A stretch of DNA of 64,000 bases, from NCBI RefSeq assembly GCF_030412015.1, contig NZ_JASNRD010000018.1, positions 26,703 to 90,702 on the forward strand, read 5' to 3'. The DNA is from Massilia sp. YIM B02763. Lineage in GTDB: Bacteria > Pseudomonadota > Gammaproteobacteria > Burkholderiales > Burkholderiaceae_D. Shown in pieces: positions 26,311 to 36,356 of the stretch. Numbering within the stretch: the first letter of the stretch is position 1; each line of letters opens with the position of its first letter. Made by a program: the position numbers and the translations under genes. The notes under the pieces are model-generated. The model worked only from the letters and a program-made list of their open reading frames with translations. It did not search any database and was not told the DNA's origin.

Positions 26311-27666
26311 TCAGTTGCTTGCCCGGGCTGCCGCGGTACCGCCGGCAGGGCTGCTGGTACCGGGCACGTAGTCGCCCTCGGCGGCGCTGACGATGCCGCT
26401 GGACTCCTCGATGAAGCGCTTGCGCATCGGCCGGAGTACCCACCATGCCATGATCGCCGCCACCGCGTTCATGCCGCAGCCGATGAAGAACACGGATTCC
26501 CAGCTGCCGCTGGCGGCCATGATCAGGCTGGAGATCGGCACGAAGATCGAGGCCGTGCCCTTCGCCGTGTACATCAGGCCCGCGTTGCCGGCGGCGTTGC
26601 GGGTGCCGAAGGTATCCGCCGTCGTGGCCGGGAACAGGCTGTAGATCTCGCCCCAGGCAAAGAACACGAGGCCGGTCAGGATGACGAACATGATCGGGTC
26701 GCGGCCGAAGTAGTACAGCGCGATGATGCCGACCGATTCCAGCGCGAAGGCGATGAACATCGTCTTCTCGCGGCCGATCTGGTCCGATACCCAGCCGAAG
26801 AACGGCCGCGTCAAGCCGTTCAGCACGCGGTCGATGGCCAGTGCGAAGGTCAGCGCCGGCAGCACCATGCCCATGACGTTGAAGCGGACGCCATCGATCT
26901 CGAAGTCCTTGGCGATCGGGCCCATCTGCGCGGTAGCCATCAGGCCGCCGGCGGCGACCAGCACGAACATCACGTACATGACCCAGAATACGGGTTTGCG
27001 CACCATCTGCGACGGCGTGAAATCGGCCGTGGTCTGCAGCACGTTCGGGTTCTTCTTCTTGGCCGACTTGGCGGCCTGGTGCGGCGGCCGCACCATCATG
27101 GCGGCCAGCAGCATCACGATCGCGCCCTGGCCGATGCCGAAGTAGAGGAAGGTATCGGCATAGCCGCTGCTTTCGATCATCTTCGAGATCGGGATGATGG
27201 TGGCGGCCGAGCCGGCACCGAAGCCCGCAGCCGTCAGGCCGGCGGCCAGGCCGCGCCGGTCGGGGAACCATTTCAGTGCCGATCCCACGCAGGTGCCGTA
27301 GACCGCACCTGCGCCGATGCCGCTGATGGCCGCGGCGACGTACAGCACGAACAGCGTGGAAGCGAACGAATTCATCACCCAGCCGATCGCGCACAGCAGG
27401 CCGCCGAACAGCACCACGGGGCGCGGCCCCCATTTGTCGACGGCCCAGCCTTCGATCGGCACCAGCCACGTCTCGGTGAGGATGAAGATGGTGAACGCCA
27501 CCTGGATGGCCGCCTTGGACCAGCCGTGGGCTTCCGACAGCGGATTGACGAACAGGGTCCAGCCGTACTGCAGGTTGGCGATCATGGCCATGCAGACGAT
27601 GCCCATGACGAGTTGGATCCAGCGGAACGATGCTGGTCTTTCGACTGCCAGTGTCTCGGTTTTCAT
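26311..27666 (-). CDS. oxlT: Oxalate/formate antiporter, MFS family
   Basis: 451 residues with 12 predicted transmembrane segments. Marks of the oxalate:formate antiporter branch are NLQYGWTLFVNPL in helix 1-2, WSKAAIQVAFTIF, GIGAGAVYGTCVGSALKWFPDRRGLAAGL and GWVSDQIGRE. It would exchange external oxalate for formate, or import oxalate in an aerobe that oxidises formate. The C-terminus is a Ser/Gly/Pro-rich tail. The start follows GGAGA. A long leader of about 300 nt separates it from FNR-like dyad 2 and contains a possible small ORF. Confidence 0.9.
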   Translation of the reverse strand: MKTETLAVERPASFRWIQLVMGIVCMAMIANLQYGWTLFVNPLSEAHGWSKAAIQVAFTIFILTETWLVPIEGWAVDKWGPRPVVLFGGLLCAIGWVMNSFASTLFVLYVAAAISGIGAGAVYGTCVGSALKWFPDRRGLAAGLTAAGFGAGSAATIIPISKMIESSGYADTFLYFGIGQGAIVMLLAAMMVRPPHQAAKSAKKKNPNVLQTTADFTPSQMVRKPVFWVMYVMFVLVAAGGLMATAQMGPIAKDFEIDGVRFNVMGMVLPALTFALAIDRVLNGLTRPFFGWVSDQIGREKTMFIAFALESVGIIALYYFGRDPIMFVILTGLVFFAWGEIYSLFPATTADTFGTRNAAGNAGLMYTAKGTASIFVPISSLIMAASGSWESVFFIGCGMNAVAAIMAWWVLRPMRKRFIEESSGIVSAAEGDYVPGTSSPAGGTAAARASN

Positions 27667-27690
27667 GCGATGTCTCCTGTGCTTTGGTTT

Positions 27691-27814
27691 TTATGCGCTG
27701 GAAGGTGTCGCTTCAGGTACGGTCTCCACGTCGTACCCGGCGGTCGTGCGCACCGGGCGGATCGGCTGCATGAAGGCGGGGGGCACTGGCATGGCGGTGC
27801 GCTGGGTTGCTCAT
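27691..27814 (-). CDS. Possible small ORF in the oxlT leader, perhaps frameshifted
   Basis: An ATG at 27814 (MSNPAHRHASAP) has GGAGA 7 nt upstream but runs out of frame at a C6 tract (plus-strand G-run 27778-27783). An overlapping frame starting at 27792 reads MPVPPAFMQPIRPVR then TTAGYDVETVPEATPSSA and stops 25 nt before oxlT. Dropping one base of the C-run would join them into one 40-residue product. It could be a real small gene, a leader peptide or chance; the composition of the second half is protein-like. No membrane segment. Confidence 0.3.
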
Positions 27815-27961
27815 GACCTTGTCTCCAGATAGGGGTTCACGAAAGCTACCGAAGGATTCTGGAACCGTTTTTTTTCGCGCCGCCGGTCGGGTCCGGCCTG
27901 GCGCCGCTTATGGAAAGTTCAACAGATGGGCCGATTGTGGAAGAACGGTTTTCGCATATCC

Positions 27962-27975
27962 TTGACCGCGGTTAA
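27962..27975. promoter_or_regulatory. FNR-like dyad 2, upstream of oxlT
   Basis: TTGAC-cgcg-GTTAA, one mismatch from the perfect dyad. It lies 296 nt before the oxlT start, in the gap after the 111-residue gene at 28007, and matches the sites before oxc and the second frc in both arm and spacing. Confidence 0.65.
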
Positions 27976-28006
27976 GTTTCGAAAATCTGGTCCCGGCCCG
28001 CGACGT

Positions 28007-28342
28007 TCAGACCCCGACCTGGTGCTGGCGCAGCGCGCGCCAGTCGATCGCGGCCGCCGGATTGCAACCGGGCGCCGTCAATTGCGGCACGCAGCGTTCC
28101 TTGGCCGCGAGGATCGCGTCGACGAGGAACTCGGCGTCGTAGGCCTTGAGCAGGTGGGACTGGTGCTGCGCCAGGTAGTCGCGCACGCAGTCGCGTTCTC
28201 CGTCCGCGCACGGCAGTTCGAAGGCCGCATCCCAGAACCAGTTCAGTCCCAGTTCGTGGAAGGCGGCGTTGTAGGCGTTGCGGCGCAGCTGCGCATCGGA
28301 TCCTGCATGGATGTCGTTACCGCTGTCGATCAAGTTCGTCAT
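28007..28342 (-). CDS. Conserved-looking hypothetical protein of 111 residues
   Basis: Starts at an ATG with GGAGAGAG upstream. The product is soluble and mixed alpha, rich in aromatic residues near the middle (AAFHELGLNWFWDAAF) with four cysteines (FELPCADGERDCVRDY, AKERCVPQ, APGCNPAA), which could bind metal or form disulfides. I do not recognise the family. It is divergent from the LysR gene at 28466 and shares an AT-rich promoter region with an inverted repeat, so it is probably that regulator's target; it sits between oxlT and the glyoxylate genes. Confidence 0.7.
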   Translation of the reverse strand: MTNLIDSGNDIHAGSDAQLRRNAYNAAFHELGLNWFWDAAFELPCADGERDCVRDYLAQHQSHLLKAYDAEFLVDAILAAKERCVPQLTAPGCNPAAAIDWRALRQHQVGV

Positions 28343-28399
28343 GGCACTCTCTCTCCGGTCGTGTGTTCAACGGACTGCACATCGATACTAGGGGATTTA

Positions 28400-28438
28400 A
28401 ATGATTAGAAAAATTTAAAGTTTTTAGGGATAATCATT
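28400..28438. promoter_or_regulatory. Inverted repeat in the AT-rich divergent promoter of the LysR gene
   Basis: AATGATTA (28400-28407) and TAATCATT (28431-28438) form a perfect 8-bp inverted repeat in an unusually AT-rich stretch between the 111-residue gene and the LysR gene. It is a likely LysR-binding and promoter region for both. Confidence 0.55.
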
Positions 28439-28465
28439 AGGGATCGCTGATACATCGGAGCCGTG

Positions 28466-29392
28466 ATGAAGAACGCCACGCTGCGCCAGCTAAAAGTCTT
28501 CGAGGCAGTTGCTCGCCACCTCAGTTTCTCCCGCGCTGCAGCAGAACTGCACCTCACGCAGCCGGCCGTCTCGACCCAGATCCGCACGCTCGAAGGCCAT
28601 GTGGGGCTGGCGCTGTTCGAACAACTCGGGAAGAAGACCTACCTGACGCAGGCGGGCACGGAACTGCTGCAGTTCTCGCGCGCGATCATCCAGCAGTTCC
28701 ACGAGGCCGACACGGCGATGGCGCAGCACCGCGGCATCGCCGGCGGCCAGCTGAACGTGGCCGTGATCAGCGCCGGCGATTATTTTTTCCCGCAGCTGAT
28801 GGTGGCGTTCGCGCGCCGCCATCCCGGCGTGCAGCTGAACCTGTCCGTGCACAACCGCGAGGAGCTGCTCGGCCAGATCGCGGAGAACCGCACGGACCTG
28901 GCCGTGATGGTGCGTCCGCCCGCGCAGGAGGACATGCACAGCGAGGCTTTCGCGCCGCACCCCTACGTGATCGTGTCCGCGCCGGACCACCCGCTGGCGG
29001 GACGCGCGCGCATCGGCATGGAGGAATTGCTGCGCCACCCTTTCGTGGTGCGCGAGCGCGGTTCGGATACCTGGCAGTCGATGGAGGACGCCTTCGGCGC
29101 GCACATGGACGGCATCCGCGTGGCGATGGCGATCCGCAGCACGGAGACGATCAAGCAGGCCGTCATCGCCGGCATCGGCCTGGGTTTCCTGTCGGCGCAC
29201 ACGATCGGCCGCGAACTGGCGGACGGCAGCCTGGTGGTGCTGCCGGTGGACGGTTTTCCGCTGATGCTGCACTGGTACGTGGTGCACCGCCGCGAGAAAC
29301 GCCTGCCGCCGGTGGCGCGTGCCTTCCATGCCTTCCTGATGGAGGAAGGCGCGCAGCGCATCGCTGCGCTGATTCCCTCGGCCCACCACTGA
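28466..29392 (+). CDS. LysR family transcriptional regulator
   Basis: 308 residues from ATG 28466 (a GTG 3 nt earlier is also possible; CGGAG upstream). The N-terminal winged HTH reads LRQLKVFEAVARHLSFSRAA then ELHLTQPAVSTQIRTLE; the C-terminal part is the periplasmic-binding-like co-inducer domain (LNVAVISAGDYFFPQLMVAF, GIGLGFLSAHTIGREL). The N-terminus resembles CbbR/CysB-like LysR proteins rather than the GcvA type. Divergent from the 111-residue gene; effector unknown, oxalate or glyoxylate being possible from context. Confidence 0.92.
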   Translation: MKNATLRQLKVFEAVARHLSFSRAAAELHLTQPAVSTQIRTLEGHVGLALFEQLGKKTYLTQAGTELLQFSRAIIQQFHEADTAMAQHRGIAGGQLNVAVISAGDYFFPQLMVAFARRHPGVQLNLSVHNREELLGQIAENRTDLAVMVRPPAQEDMHSEAFAPHPYVIVSAPDHPLAGRARIGMEELLRHPFVVRERGSDTWQSMEDAFGAHMDGIRVAMAIRSTETIKQAVIAGIGLGFLSAHTIGRELADGSLVVLPVDGFPLMLHWYVVHRREKRLPPVARAFHAFLMEEGAQRIAALIPSAHH

Positions 29393-29429
29393 CGGCGCGC
29401 TGCGGCAGGCGCCCATCGCCAGGGCGGCA

Positions 29430-30362
29430 TCAATGGGCCATCAGCGCCTTCACGTGGGCCGCGCAGCCGCCGGCCAGCCCGGCGCCGCTGTAGCCGCCTT
29501 CCAGCACCGAAACGATGCGGCCGCCGCAGGCCGCGTCGGCGACCGCCATCACGCGTTCGGTAATCCAGCGGAAGTCCTCGTCTTCCAGCGCCATCTGCGC
29601 CAGCGGATCGAGACGGTGCGCATCGAAGCCGGCCGACACCAGGATCAGTTCGGGGCCGAACGCATGCAGCGCGGGCAGCAGCGCCTCCTCCACGCGCGCG
29701 CGGAACAGGGCCGATGCGCAGCCGGGCGGCAAGGGCACGTTGACGATGTTGCCGCCGCTGCCCCGTTCCGTCGCCGCGCCGGTGCCCGGATACAGCGGCG
29801 ACTGGTGGGTCGAGCCGAAGAACAGTTCGGGGCGGTGATGGAAGGCCGCCTGCGTGCCGTTGCCATGATGGACATCGAAGTCGACGACGGCGACGCGCGC
29901 CAGGCCGTGCCCTTCCAGCGCGTGCAGGGCGGCGACGGCGACCTGGTTGAAGATGCAGAACCCCATCGCCCGCCCAGGCTCCGCATGGTGGCCGCAGGGA
30001 CGCGTGGCGCAGAAGACATTGCGCGCCTCGCCGGCCAGCACGGCGTCCACGCCAGCGCAGGCGGCGCCCACGCACGCCATCACGGCCTCCCACGAACCGG
30101 GCGACATCATCGTGTCCCCGCCATCCAGCATGACGAGGCCGGCTTGCGGCGCCAGTGCGGCGATCTCGTCGACATAGGCGGCGTCGTGCACGCGCAGCAG
30201 CTGTTCGCGCGTGCCCGGCGGCGCCTGGCGCCACTGCAGCTGCTCGAATCCGGGCCCGCGCAGCGCCGCCAGCACGGCATGCAGGCGCTGCGGCGACTCG
30301 GGGTGGGAAGGACCCGGCCGGTGCTCGAAGCACGCCGGGTGGGACAGTACCAGCGTTCCCAT
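29430..30362 (-). CDS. Histone deacetylase / acetoin-utilisation family deacetylase
   Basis: 310 residues of the class II HDAC-like (arginase-deacetylase) fold: HPACFEHRPGPSHPESPQRL at the N-terminus, GHHAEPGRAMGFCIFNQ with the catalytic His pair, the Zn ligands in DFDVHHGNGTQ and the Asp of SAGFDAHRLDPLAQ, and EGGYSGAGL near the end. It hydrolyses acetyl- or related acyl-amide bonds; bacterial members act on acetylpolyamines, acetyl-lysine or small amides. It starts 10 nt after glxR, the last gene of gcl-hyi-glxR-HDAC, an unexpected partner for glyoxylate assimilation. Confidence 0.92.
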   Translation of the reverse strand: MGTLVLSHPACFEHRPGPSHPESPQRLHAVLAALRGPGFEQLQWRQAPPGTREQLLRVHDAAYVDEIAALAPQAGLVMLDGGDTMMSPGSWEAVMACVGAACAGVDAVLAGEARNVFCATRPCGHHAEPGRAMGFCIFNQVAVAALHALEGHGLARVAVVDFDVHHGNGTQAAFHHRPELFFGSTHQSPLYPGTGAATERGSGGNIVNVPLPPGCASALFRARVEEALLPALHAFGPELILVSAGFDAHRLDPLAQMALEDEDFRWITERVMAVADAACGGRIVSVLEGGYSGAGLAGGCAAHVKALMAH

Positions 30363-30372
30363 GGCGATCGCT

Positions 30373-31269
30373 TCAGTCCACCGCGCCGGCCGCGATCGGG
30401 TGGTTGGACATGCGCTCGATCGCCTGGCACAGCGCGGAATGATCCAGTTGCGCGAGCCCGTGCGCGGCGCAGGAATTCATCAGCTCCTGGACGACGGCCG
30501 TATTCGGCAGCGATACGCCCAGGCTCTTCGCGCCCTGCAGCGCCAGGTTCAGGTCCTTCTGGTGCAGCGCAATGCGAAAGCCCGGTGCGAACGTGCGCTT
30601 GACCATGCGCTCGCCATGCACCTCGAGGATGCGCGACGCGGCGAAGCCGCCCATCAGCGCCTCGCGCACCCTGGCCGGGTCGGCGCCCGCCTTCGACGCG
30701 AACAGCAACGCCTCCGACACCGCCTGGATCGTCAGCGCGACGATGATCTGGTTCGCCACCTTGGCCGTCTGGCCGTCGCCGTTGCCGCCCACCAGCGTGA
30801 TGTTCTTGCCCATCATCCGGAACAGCGGCAGCACCCGCTCGAACGCTTCCTGCGATCCGCCCGCCATGATCGTCAGCGTGGCCGCCTTGGCGCCCACTTC
30901 GCCGCCCGACACGGGCGCATCGAGATAGTCGCAGTCGCGCTTGTTGATCCGCTTGGCGAATTCCTTGGTCGCCAGCGGAGAAATCGAACTCATGTCGACG
31001 ACGATCTTGCCGGGGCTGAGCGCCGCGGCGACACCGTTCTCGCCGAACAGCACCTCCTCCACCTGCGGCGTGTCCGGCACCATGACGATGACGATGTCGG
31101 CGCGCTTGGCGACCTCGCCCGCATTCGTGCACACGGTGGCGCCGCCCTCCACCAGCGCCAGCGGCGGGTTCTTCACGTCGTGCAGGTACAGCTTGCAGCC
31201 GCCCGCCTGCAGGTGGCCGGCCATGGGGCCGCCCATGATGCCCAGGCCGATGAATCCTACTTTGGTCAT
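30373..31269 (-). CDS. glxR: 2-hydroxy-3-oxopropionate (tartronate semialdehyde) reductase
   Basis: Reduces tartronate semialdehyde to D-glycerate. The 298-residue beta-hydroxyacid dehydrogenase begins KVGFIGLGIMGGPMAGHL (NAD(P)-binding), has the DAPVSGGEVGA substrate loop and the catalytic-lysine segment GDGQTAKVANQIIVA. GxxGxGxMGxxxAxxL spacing and the Gly-rich DAPVSGG motif are standard. It follows hyi by 39 nt in the gcl-hyi-glxR order known from E. coli and pseudomonads. The function is confidently assigned from family plus context. Confidence 0.94.
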   Translation of the reverse strand: MTKVGFIGLGIMGGPMAGHLQAGGCKLYLHDVKNPPLALVEGGATVCTNAGEVAKRADIVIVMVPDTPQVEEVLFGENGVAAALSPGKIVVDMSSISPLATKEFAKRINKRDCDYLDAPVSGGEVGAKAATLTIMAGGSQEAFERVLPLFRMMGKNITLVGGNGDGQTAKVANQIIVALTIQAVSEALLFASKAGADPARVREALMGGFAASRILEVHGERMVKRTFAPGFRIALHQKDLNLALQGAKSLGVSLPNTAVVQELMNSCAAHGLAQLDHSALCQAIERMSNHPIAAGAVD

Positions 31270-31308
31270 GATGGTCTCCTTTTCTTGTCGAGAATTACTG
31301 CGCCAGGA

Positions 31309-32118
31309 TTAATGCGCAACGCTCGCTTCGCCATGACTGGTCAGGGCGCCGTGCCGGGCCAGCCAGTCCAGGCCGTCGTAGGTCGTGGTGCGCGGCTTGT
31401 ATTCGCAACCGATCCAGCCCGTGTAGCCGAGGCGGTCCAGGCGGTCGAACAGGTAGCGGTAATTGATCTCCCCGGTGCCGGGTTCGTTGCGGCCCGGGTT
31501 GTCGGCCAGCTGGATGTGGCGGATCATCGGCAGGTTGGCGGACATGGTGGCGGCCAGTTCTCCCTCCATGCGCTGCATGTGGTAGATGTCGTACTGCAGG
31601 AACAGGTTGTCCGATCCCGTCTCGGCGATCAGGTCCAGCGCCTGGCGCGTGCCGTGCAGGAAGAAGCCGGGGATGTCGAAGGTGTTGATCGGCTCGACCA
31701 GCAGCGCGATGCCCTCGTCCTTCAGACGGCGCGCCGCGAACGCCAGGTTCGCCACCAGCACGTCGTGGGCCCGGGCCCGCTCGACGCCCGGCGGCACGAT
31801 GCCGGCCAGGCAGTTCAGCTGCTTTACGCCCAGCGCCTTGGCATAGGCGATCGCGCTCGCCACGCCCTGCTCGAACTCGCCGCGCCGGCCCGGGTGGCAA
31901 GCGATGCCGCGCTCGCCGCCGGCCCAGTCGCCGGCCGGCAGGTTGTGCAGCACCAGCTCCAGGCCGTGCGCATCGAGCCGCTCGGCGATCTGCGCGGCCG
32001 GGTAGGCGTAGGGGAACAGGAACTCGACACCCCCGAAGCCCGCTTGCGCGGCCTTCTCGAAACGGTCGAGGAAATCGAATTCGGTAAACAGCATCGTCAG
32101 GTTGGCGGCCAGTTTCAT
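31309..32118 (-). CDS. hyi: Hydroxypyruvate isomerase
   Basis: 269-residue TIM-barrel isomerase interconverting hydroxypyruvate and tartronate semialdehyde. LTMLFTEFDFLDRFEKAAQA at the N-terminus, GIALLVEPINTFDIPGFFL with a metal-binding Glu, the QYDIYHMQRMEG segment and IGCEYKP with the second catalytic Glu are the Hyi hallmarks. It lies 10 nt after gcl with which it is clearly co-transcribed. Length is the usual 258-270. Confidence 0.94.
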   Translation of the reverse strand: MKLAANLTMLFTEFDFLDRFEKAAQAGFGGVEFLFPYAYPAAQIAERLDAHGLELVLHNLPAGDWAGGERGIACHPGRRGEFEQGVASAIAYAKALGVKQLNCLAGIVPPGVERARAHDVLVANLAFAARRLKDEGIALLVEPINTFDIPGFFLHGTRQALDLIAETGSDNLFLQYDIYHMQRMEGELAATMSANLPMIRHIQLADNPGRNEPGTGEINYRYLFDRLDRLGYTGWIGCEYKPRTTTYDGLDWLARHGALTSHGEASVAH

Positions 32119-32128
32119 GTCGTCGTCC

Positions 32129-33871
<1,743 letters not shown>

Positions 33872-33956
33872 CATTCCTCCGGCGGGATGGTTGTGCGAAT
33901 CGATGAGCCCATGCTAGGACGGGGCGGCGCGTTTGATAAGGCCACAAAAAATCCGT

Positions 33957-33983
33957 GTATTCGATACCTGGGGTATGGAATAC
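33957..33983. promoter_or_regulatory. LysR-type operator between gcl and its divergent regulator
   Basis: GTATTCGATACC-tgg-GGTATGGAATAC is a 27-bp dyad matching at 11 of 12 arm positions. It contains T-N11-A LysR boxes and sits 86 nt before gcl and 40 nt before the regulator's ATG. Confidence 0.75.
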
Positions 33984-34022
33984 TGGGCACTCATCGGGAC
34001 GGTTCCACTGAGACAGGCGCCT

Positions 34023-34937
34023 ATGGACAAGATCAAGGAGATGACCGCCTTCGTCGACGCCGTCGACCAAGGCAGCCTGGCGCGCGCGGCGCTGGCCCAG
34101 CACGTCACGCCCGTGATGCTGGGACGCCGCATCGACGCGCTGGAGCGCAGGCTGGGCGTGAAGCTGCTGCACCGGACCACGCGCCACCTCACGCTGACGG
34201 AAGCGGGAACGCTATTCCTGGAACATTGCCGCAAGCTGCTGTCGGACCTGGACCTGGCCGAGACCATCGTCTCCGAAGGACGCGGCGAGGCGAGCGGCCA
34301 CCTGATCGTGTCGGCACCGGCCGCATTCGGGCGGCTGCACGTGGCGCCGCATGCGCCGCCCTTCCTGGCCGCGCATCCGAAGGTGCGCATCTCGTTCAAC
34401 CTCACCGACCAGGTCGTGGACCTCGTGCGCGAAGGCTACGAGCTCGGCATCCGCATCGGCGGCGCGCTCGATCCGAGTTCCGTCGCGGTACGCCTCGCGT
34501 CGAACCGCCGCGTCGTGTGCGGCACGCCCGCCTACTTCGCGCGCTGCGGCGTCCCGCGCACGCTGGACGACCTGGCGCAGCACAACTGCCTCGCCTTCAA
34601 CCTGCAGGGCGGACAGCAGCGCGGCTGGTATTTTCAAAAGGACGGCAAGCCCGTCACCATCAAGGTCGGCGGCAACCTCGATTGCAACGACGGCGAACTG
34701 CTGCACCGCTGGGTAAGCGAGGGACTGGGCCTGGCATGGCGCTCGACCTGGGAGATCCAGGCCCAGCTGGCGGCAGGGGAATTGATGACGGTGCTGGACG
34801 ACTACGCGCTGCCCGACTACGACATCATGGCCGTCTACATGCAGCAGCGGCACCTGCCGGCGCGCGTGCGCGCCTTCATCGATACCTTGAAGGCGACCTA
34901 TGCGCAGCCGGGGTACTGGACTCGAAGCACCCCTTAG
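34023..34937 (+). CDS. LysR family regulator, probable activator of the glyoxylate operon
   Basis: 304 residues from ATG 34023. The DNA-binding domain reads MDKIKEMTAFVDAVDQGSLA, AQHVTPVMLGRRIDALERRL, a GcvA/CrgA-type HTH; the effector domain (LIVSAPAAFGRLHVAPHAPP, VREGYELGIRIGGALDPSSV) follows. The frame is open upstream to 33933 through the operator, so the later start is chosen. Divergence from gcl with a 27-bp dyad in between makes it the likely regulator of gcl-hyi-glxR. Confidence 0.93.
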   Translation: MDKIKEMTAFVDAVDQGSLARAALAQHVTPVMLGRRIDALERRLGVKLLHRTTRHLTLTEAGTLFLEHCRKLLSDLDLAETIVSEGRGEASGHLIVSAPAAFGRLHVAPHAPPFLAAHPKVRISFNLTDQVVDLVREGYELGIRIGGALDPSSVAVRLASNRRVVCGTPAYFARCGVPRTLDDLAQHNCLAFNLQGGQQRGWYFQKDGKPVTIKVGGNLDCNDGELLHRWVSEGLGLAWRSTWEIQAQLAAGELMTVLDDYALPDYDIMAVYMQQRHLPARVRAFIDTLKATYAQPGYWTRSTP

Positions 34938-34940
34938 TCC

Positions 34941-34984
34941 GTAGGATGGGCGCGGCCGGCGCAGGCACCACGTGCCCACCGAAC
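34941..34984. repeat. Degenerate GTAGGGTGGGCA-type repeat
   Basis: GTAGGATGGGC at the left and GCACCACGTGCCCACCGA at the right resemble the palindrome at 7128-7188 with several changes. It fills the space between the convergent LysR and second frc genes. Confidence 0.4.
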
Positions 34985-34985
34985 G

Positions 34986-36233
34986 TCAAATCACCCGCTC
35001 GGCGCGCAGCGCCGCGATCTGCAGCGGCGTATAGCCCAGCTGCGACAGCACCTCGTCCGTGTGTTCTCCCAGCAGCGGCGAGCGGCGCACCTCGGTCGGG
35101 CTGTCGGACAGCTTGATCGGATTGCCCACCGTGAGATAGCTGCCCCGTTCCGGATGCTCGACCTCGACGATGGTGCCGGTGGCGCGCAGCGACGGTTCCT
35201 CGGCGATCTCCTTCATCGACAGGATCGGGCCGCAAGGGATGTCGTACTGGTTCAGCACATCCATCACGTCGAACTTGGTGTGCTGCTTCGTCCACTCCTC
35301 GACCGTGGCGAAGATCTCCATCAGGCGCGGCAGGCGCGCGCGCGGCGTGGCGAAGTCCGGGTGCGCAATCCACTCCTCGCGCCCGATCACCTTGCAGATC
35401 GCCGGCCACACGGCCGCCTGCGCGATGAAATAGATGTAGGCGTTGGGATCGTCTTCCCAGCCCCGGCACTTGAGGATCCAGCCCGGCTGGCCGCCGCCGG
35501 ACGCGTTGCCGGCGCGCGGCACGGACGTGCCGAAGCTGCCTTCCGGGTATTGTGGATATTCCTCCATCACGCCCGTGCGTTCGAGGCGCTGCTGGTCGCG
35601 CAGCTTGACGCGGCACAGGTTCAGCACGGCATCCTGCATCGCCGTCAGCACGCGCTGGCCGCGGCCCGTGCTCGTGCGCTGGTACAGCGCGGTAACGATG
35701 CCCAGGGCGAGATGCAGGCCGCTGCCGCTGTCGCCGATCTGGGCGCCCGTCACCACGGGCGGGCCGTCGTCGAAGCCGGTGGTGGAGGCGGAGCCGCCCG
35801 TGCACTGGGCGACGTTCTCGTACACCTTGCAGTGTTCGTAGGGGCCGGGGCCGAAACCCTTCACGGAGGCGACGATCATGCGCGGGTTCAGCTGCTGGAT
35901 GCGCTCCCAGGTAAAGCCCATGCGGTCCAGCGCGCCCGGCGCGAAGTTCTCGACCAGCACGTCGCAGTCGCGGATCAGCGTCTCCAGCACCTCCTTGCCG
36001 GCCGGGTGCTTGGCGTCGAGCGTGATCGAGCGCTTGTTGTGGTTGAGCATCGTGAAGTACAGGCTGTCCACGCCGGGAATGTCGCGCAGTTGGGCGCGCG
36101 TGGCGTCGCCCTCGCCGGCGCGCTCGACCTTGATGACGTCGGCGCCGAACCAGGCCAGCAGCTGGGTACACGTGGGGCCCGACTGGACGTGGGTGAAATC
36201 GAGAACGCGAACGCCTTCCAGTGCCTTGCTCAT
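34986..36233 (-). CDS. frc: Formyl-CoA:oxalate CoA-transferase-like protein (second copy)
   Basis: 415 residues, a full-length paralogue of the enzyme at 20133 with obvious identity throughout. The catalytic Asp (D168 here, because of a one-residue deletion near KGFGPG) lies in GDSGSGLH, where the first copy has GDSNTGMH, and the glycine loop reads SGGGQPG. It may be a second formyl-CoA transferase or a variant acetyl-CoA or succinyl-CoA:oxalate transferase, as E. coli YfdE is to YfdW. An FNR-like dyad stands 88 nt upstream. Confidence 0.9.
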   Translation of the reverse strand: MSKALEGVRVLDFTHVQSGPTCTQLLAWFGADVIKVERAGEGDATRAQLRDIPGVDSLYFTMLNHNKRSITLDAKHPAGKEVLETLIRDCDVLVENFAPGALDRMGFTWERIQQLNPRMIVASVKGFGPGPYEHCKVYENVAQCTGGSASTTGFDDGPPVVTGAQIGDSGSGLHLALGIVTALYQRTSTGRGQRVLTAMQDAVLNLCRVKLRDQQRLERTGVMEEYPQYPEGSFGTSVPRAGNASGGGQPGWILKCRGWEDDPNAYIYFIAQAAVWPAICKVIGREEWIAHPDFATPRARLPRLMEIFATVEEWTKQHTKFDVMDVLNQYDIPCGPILSMKEIAEEPSLRATGTIVEVEHPERGSYLTVGNPIKLSDSPTEVRRSPLLGEHTDEVLSQLGYTPLQIAALRAERVI

Positions 36234-36320
36234 GCCCGTCTCCTCGGATGTTTTATGCGTACTCGGCAGCGGGGCGCGCCGGTGCCGGGCCATCTTATCG
36301 AAACAATCACGAATCACCAC

Positions 36321-36334
36321 TTGACCGCGATCAA
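36321..36334. promoter_or_regulatory. FNR-like dyad 3, upstream of the second frc
   Basis: TTGAC-cgcg-ATCAA; the right half is a perfect FNR half-site. It is 88 nt before the second frc start and 23 nt downstream from the end of the upstream ModE-like gene. Confidence 0.7.
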
Positions 36335-36356
36335 GATTTACAAAATGCGGATCAGA

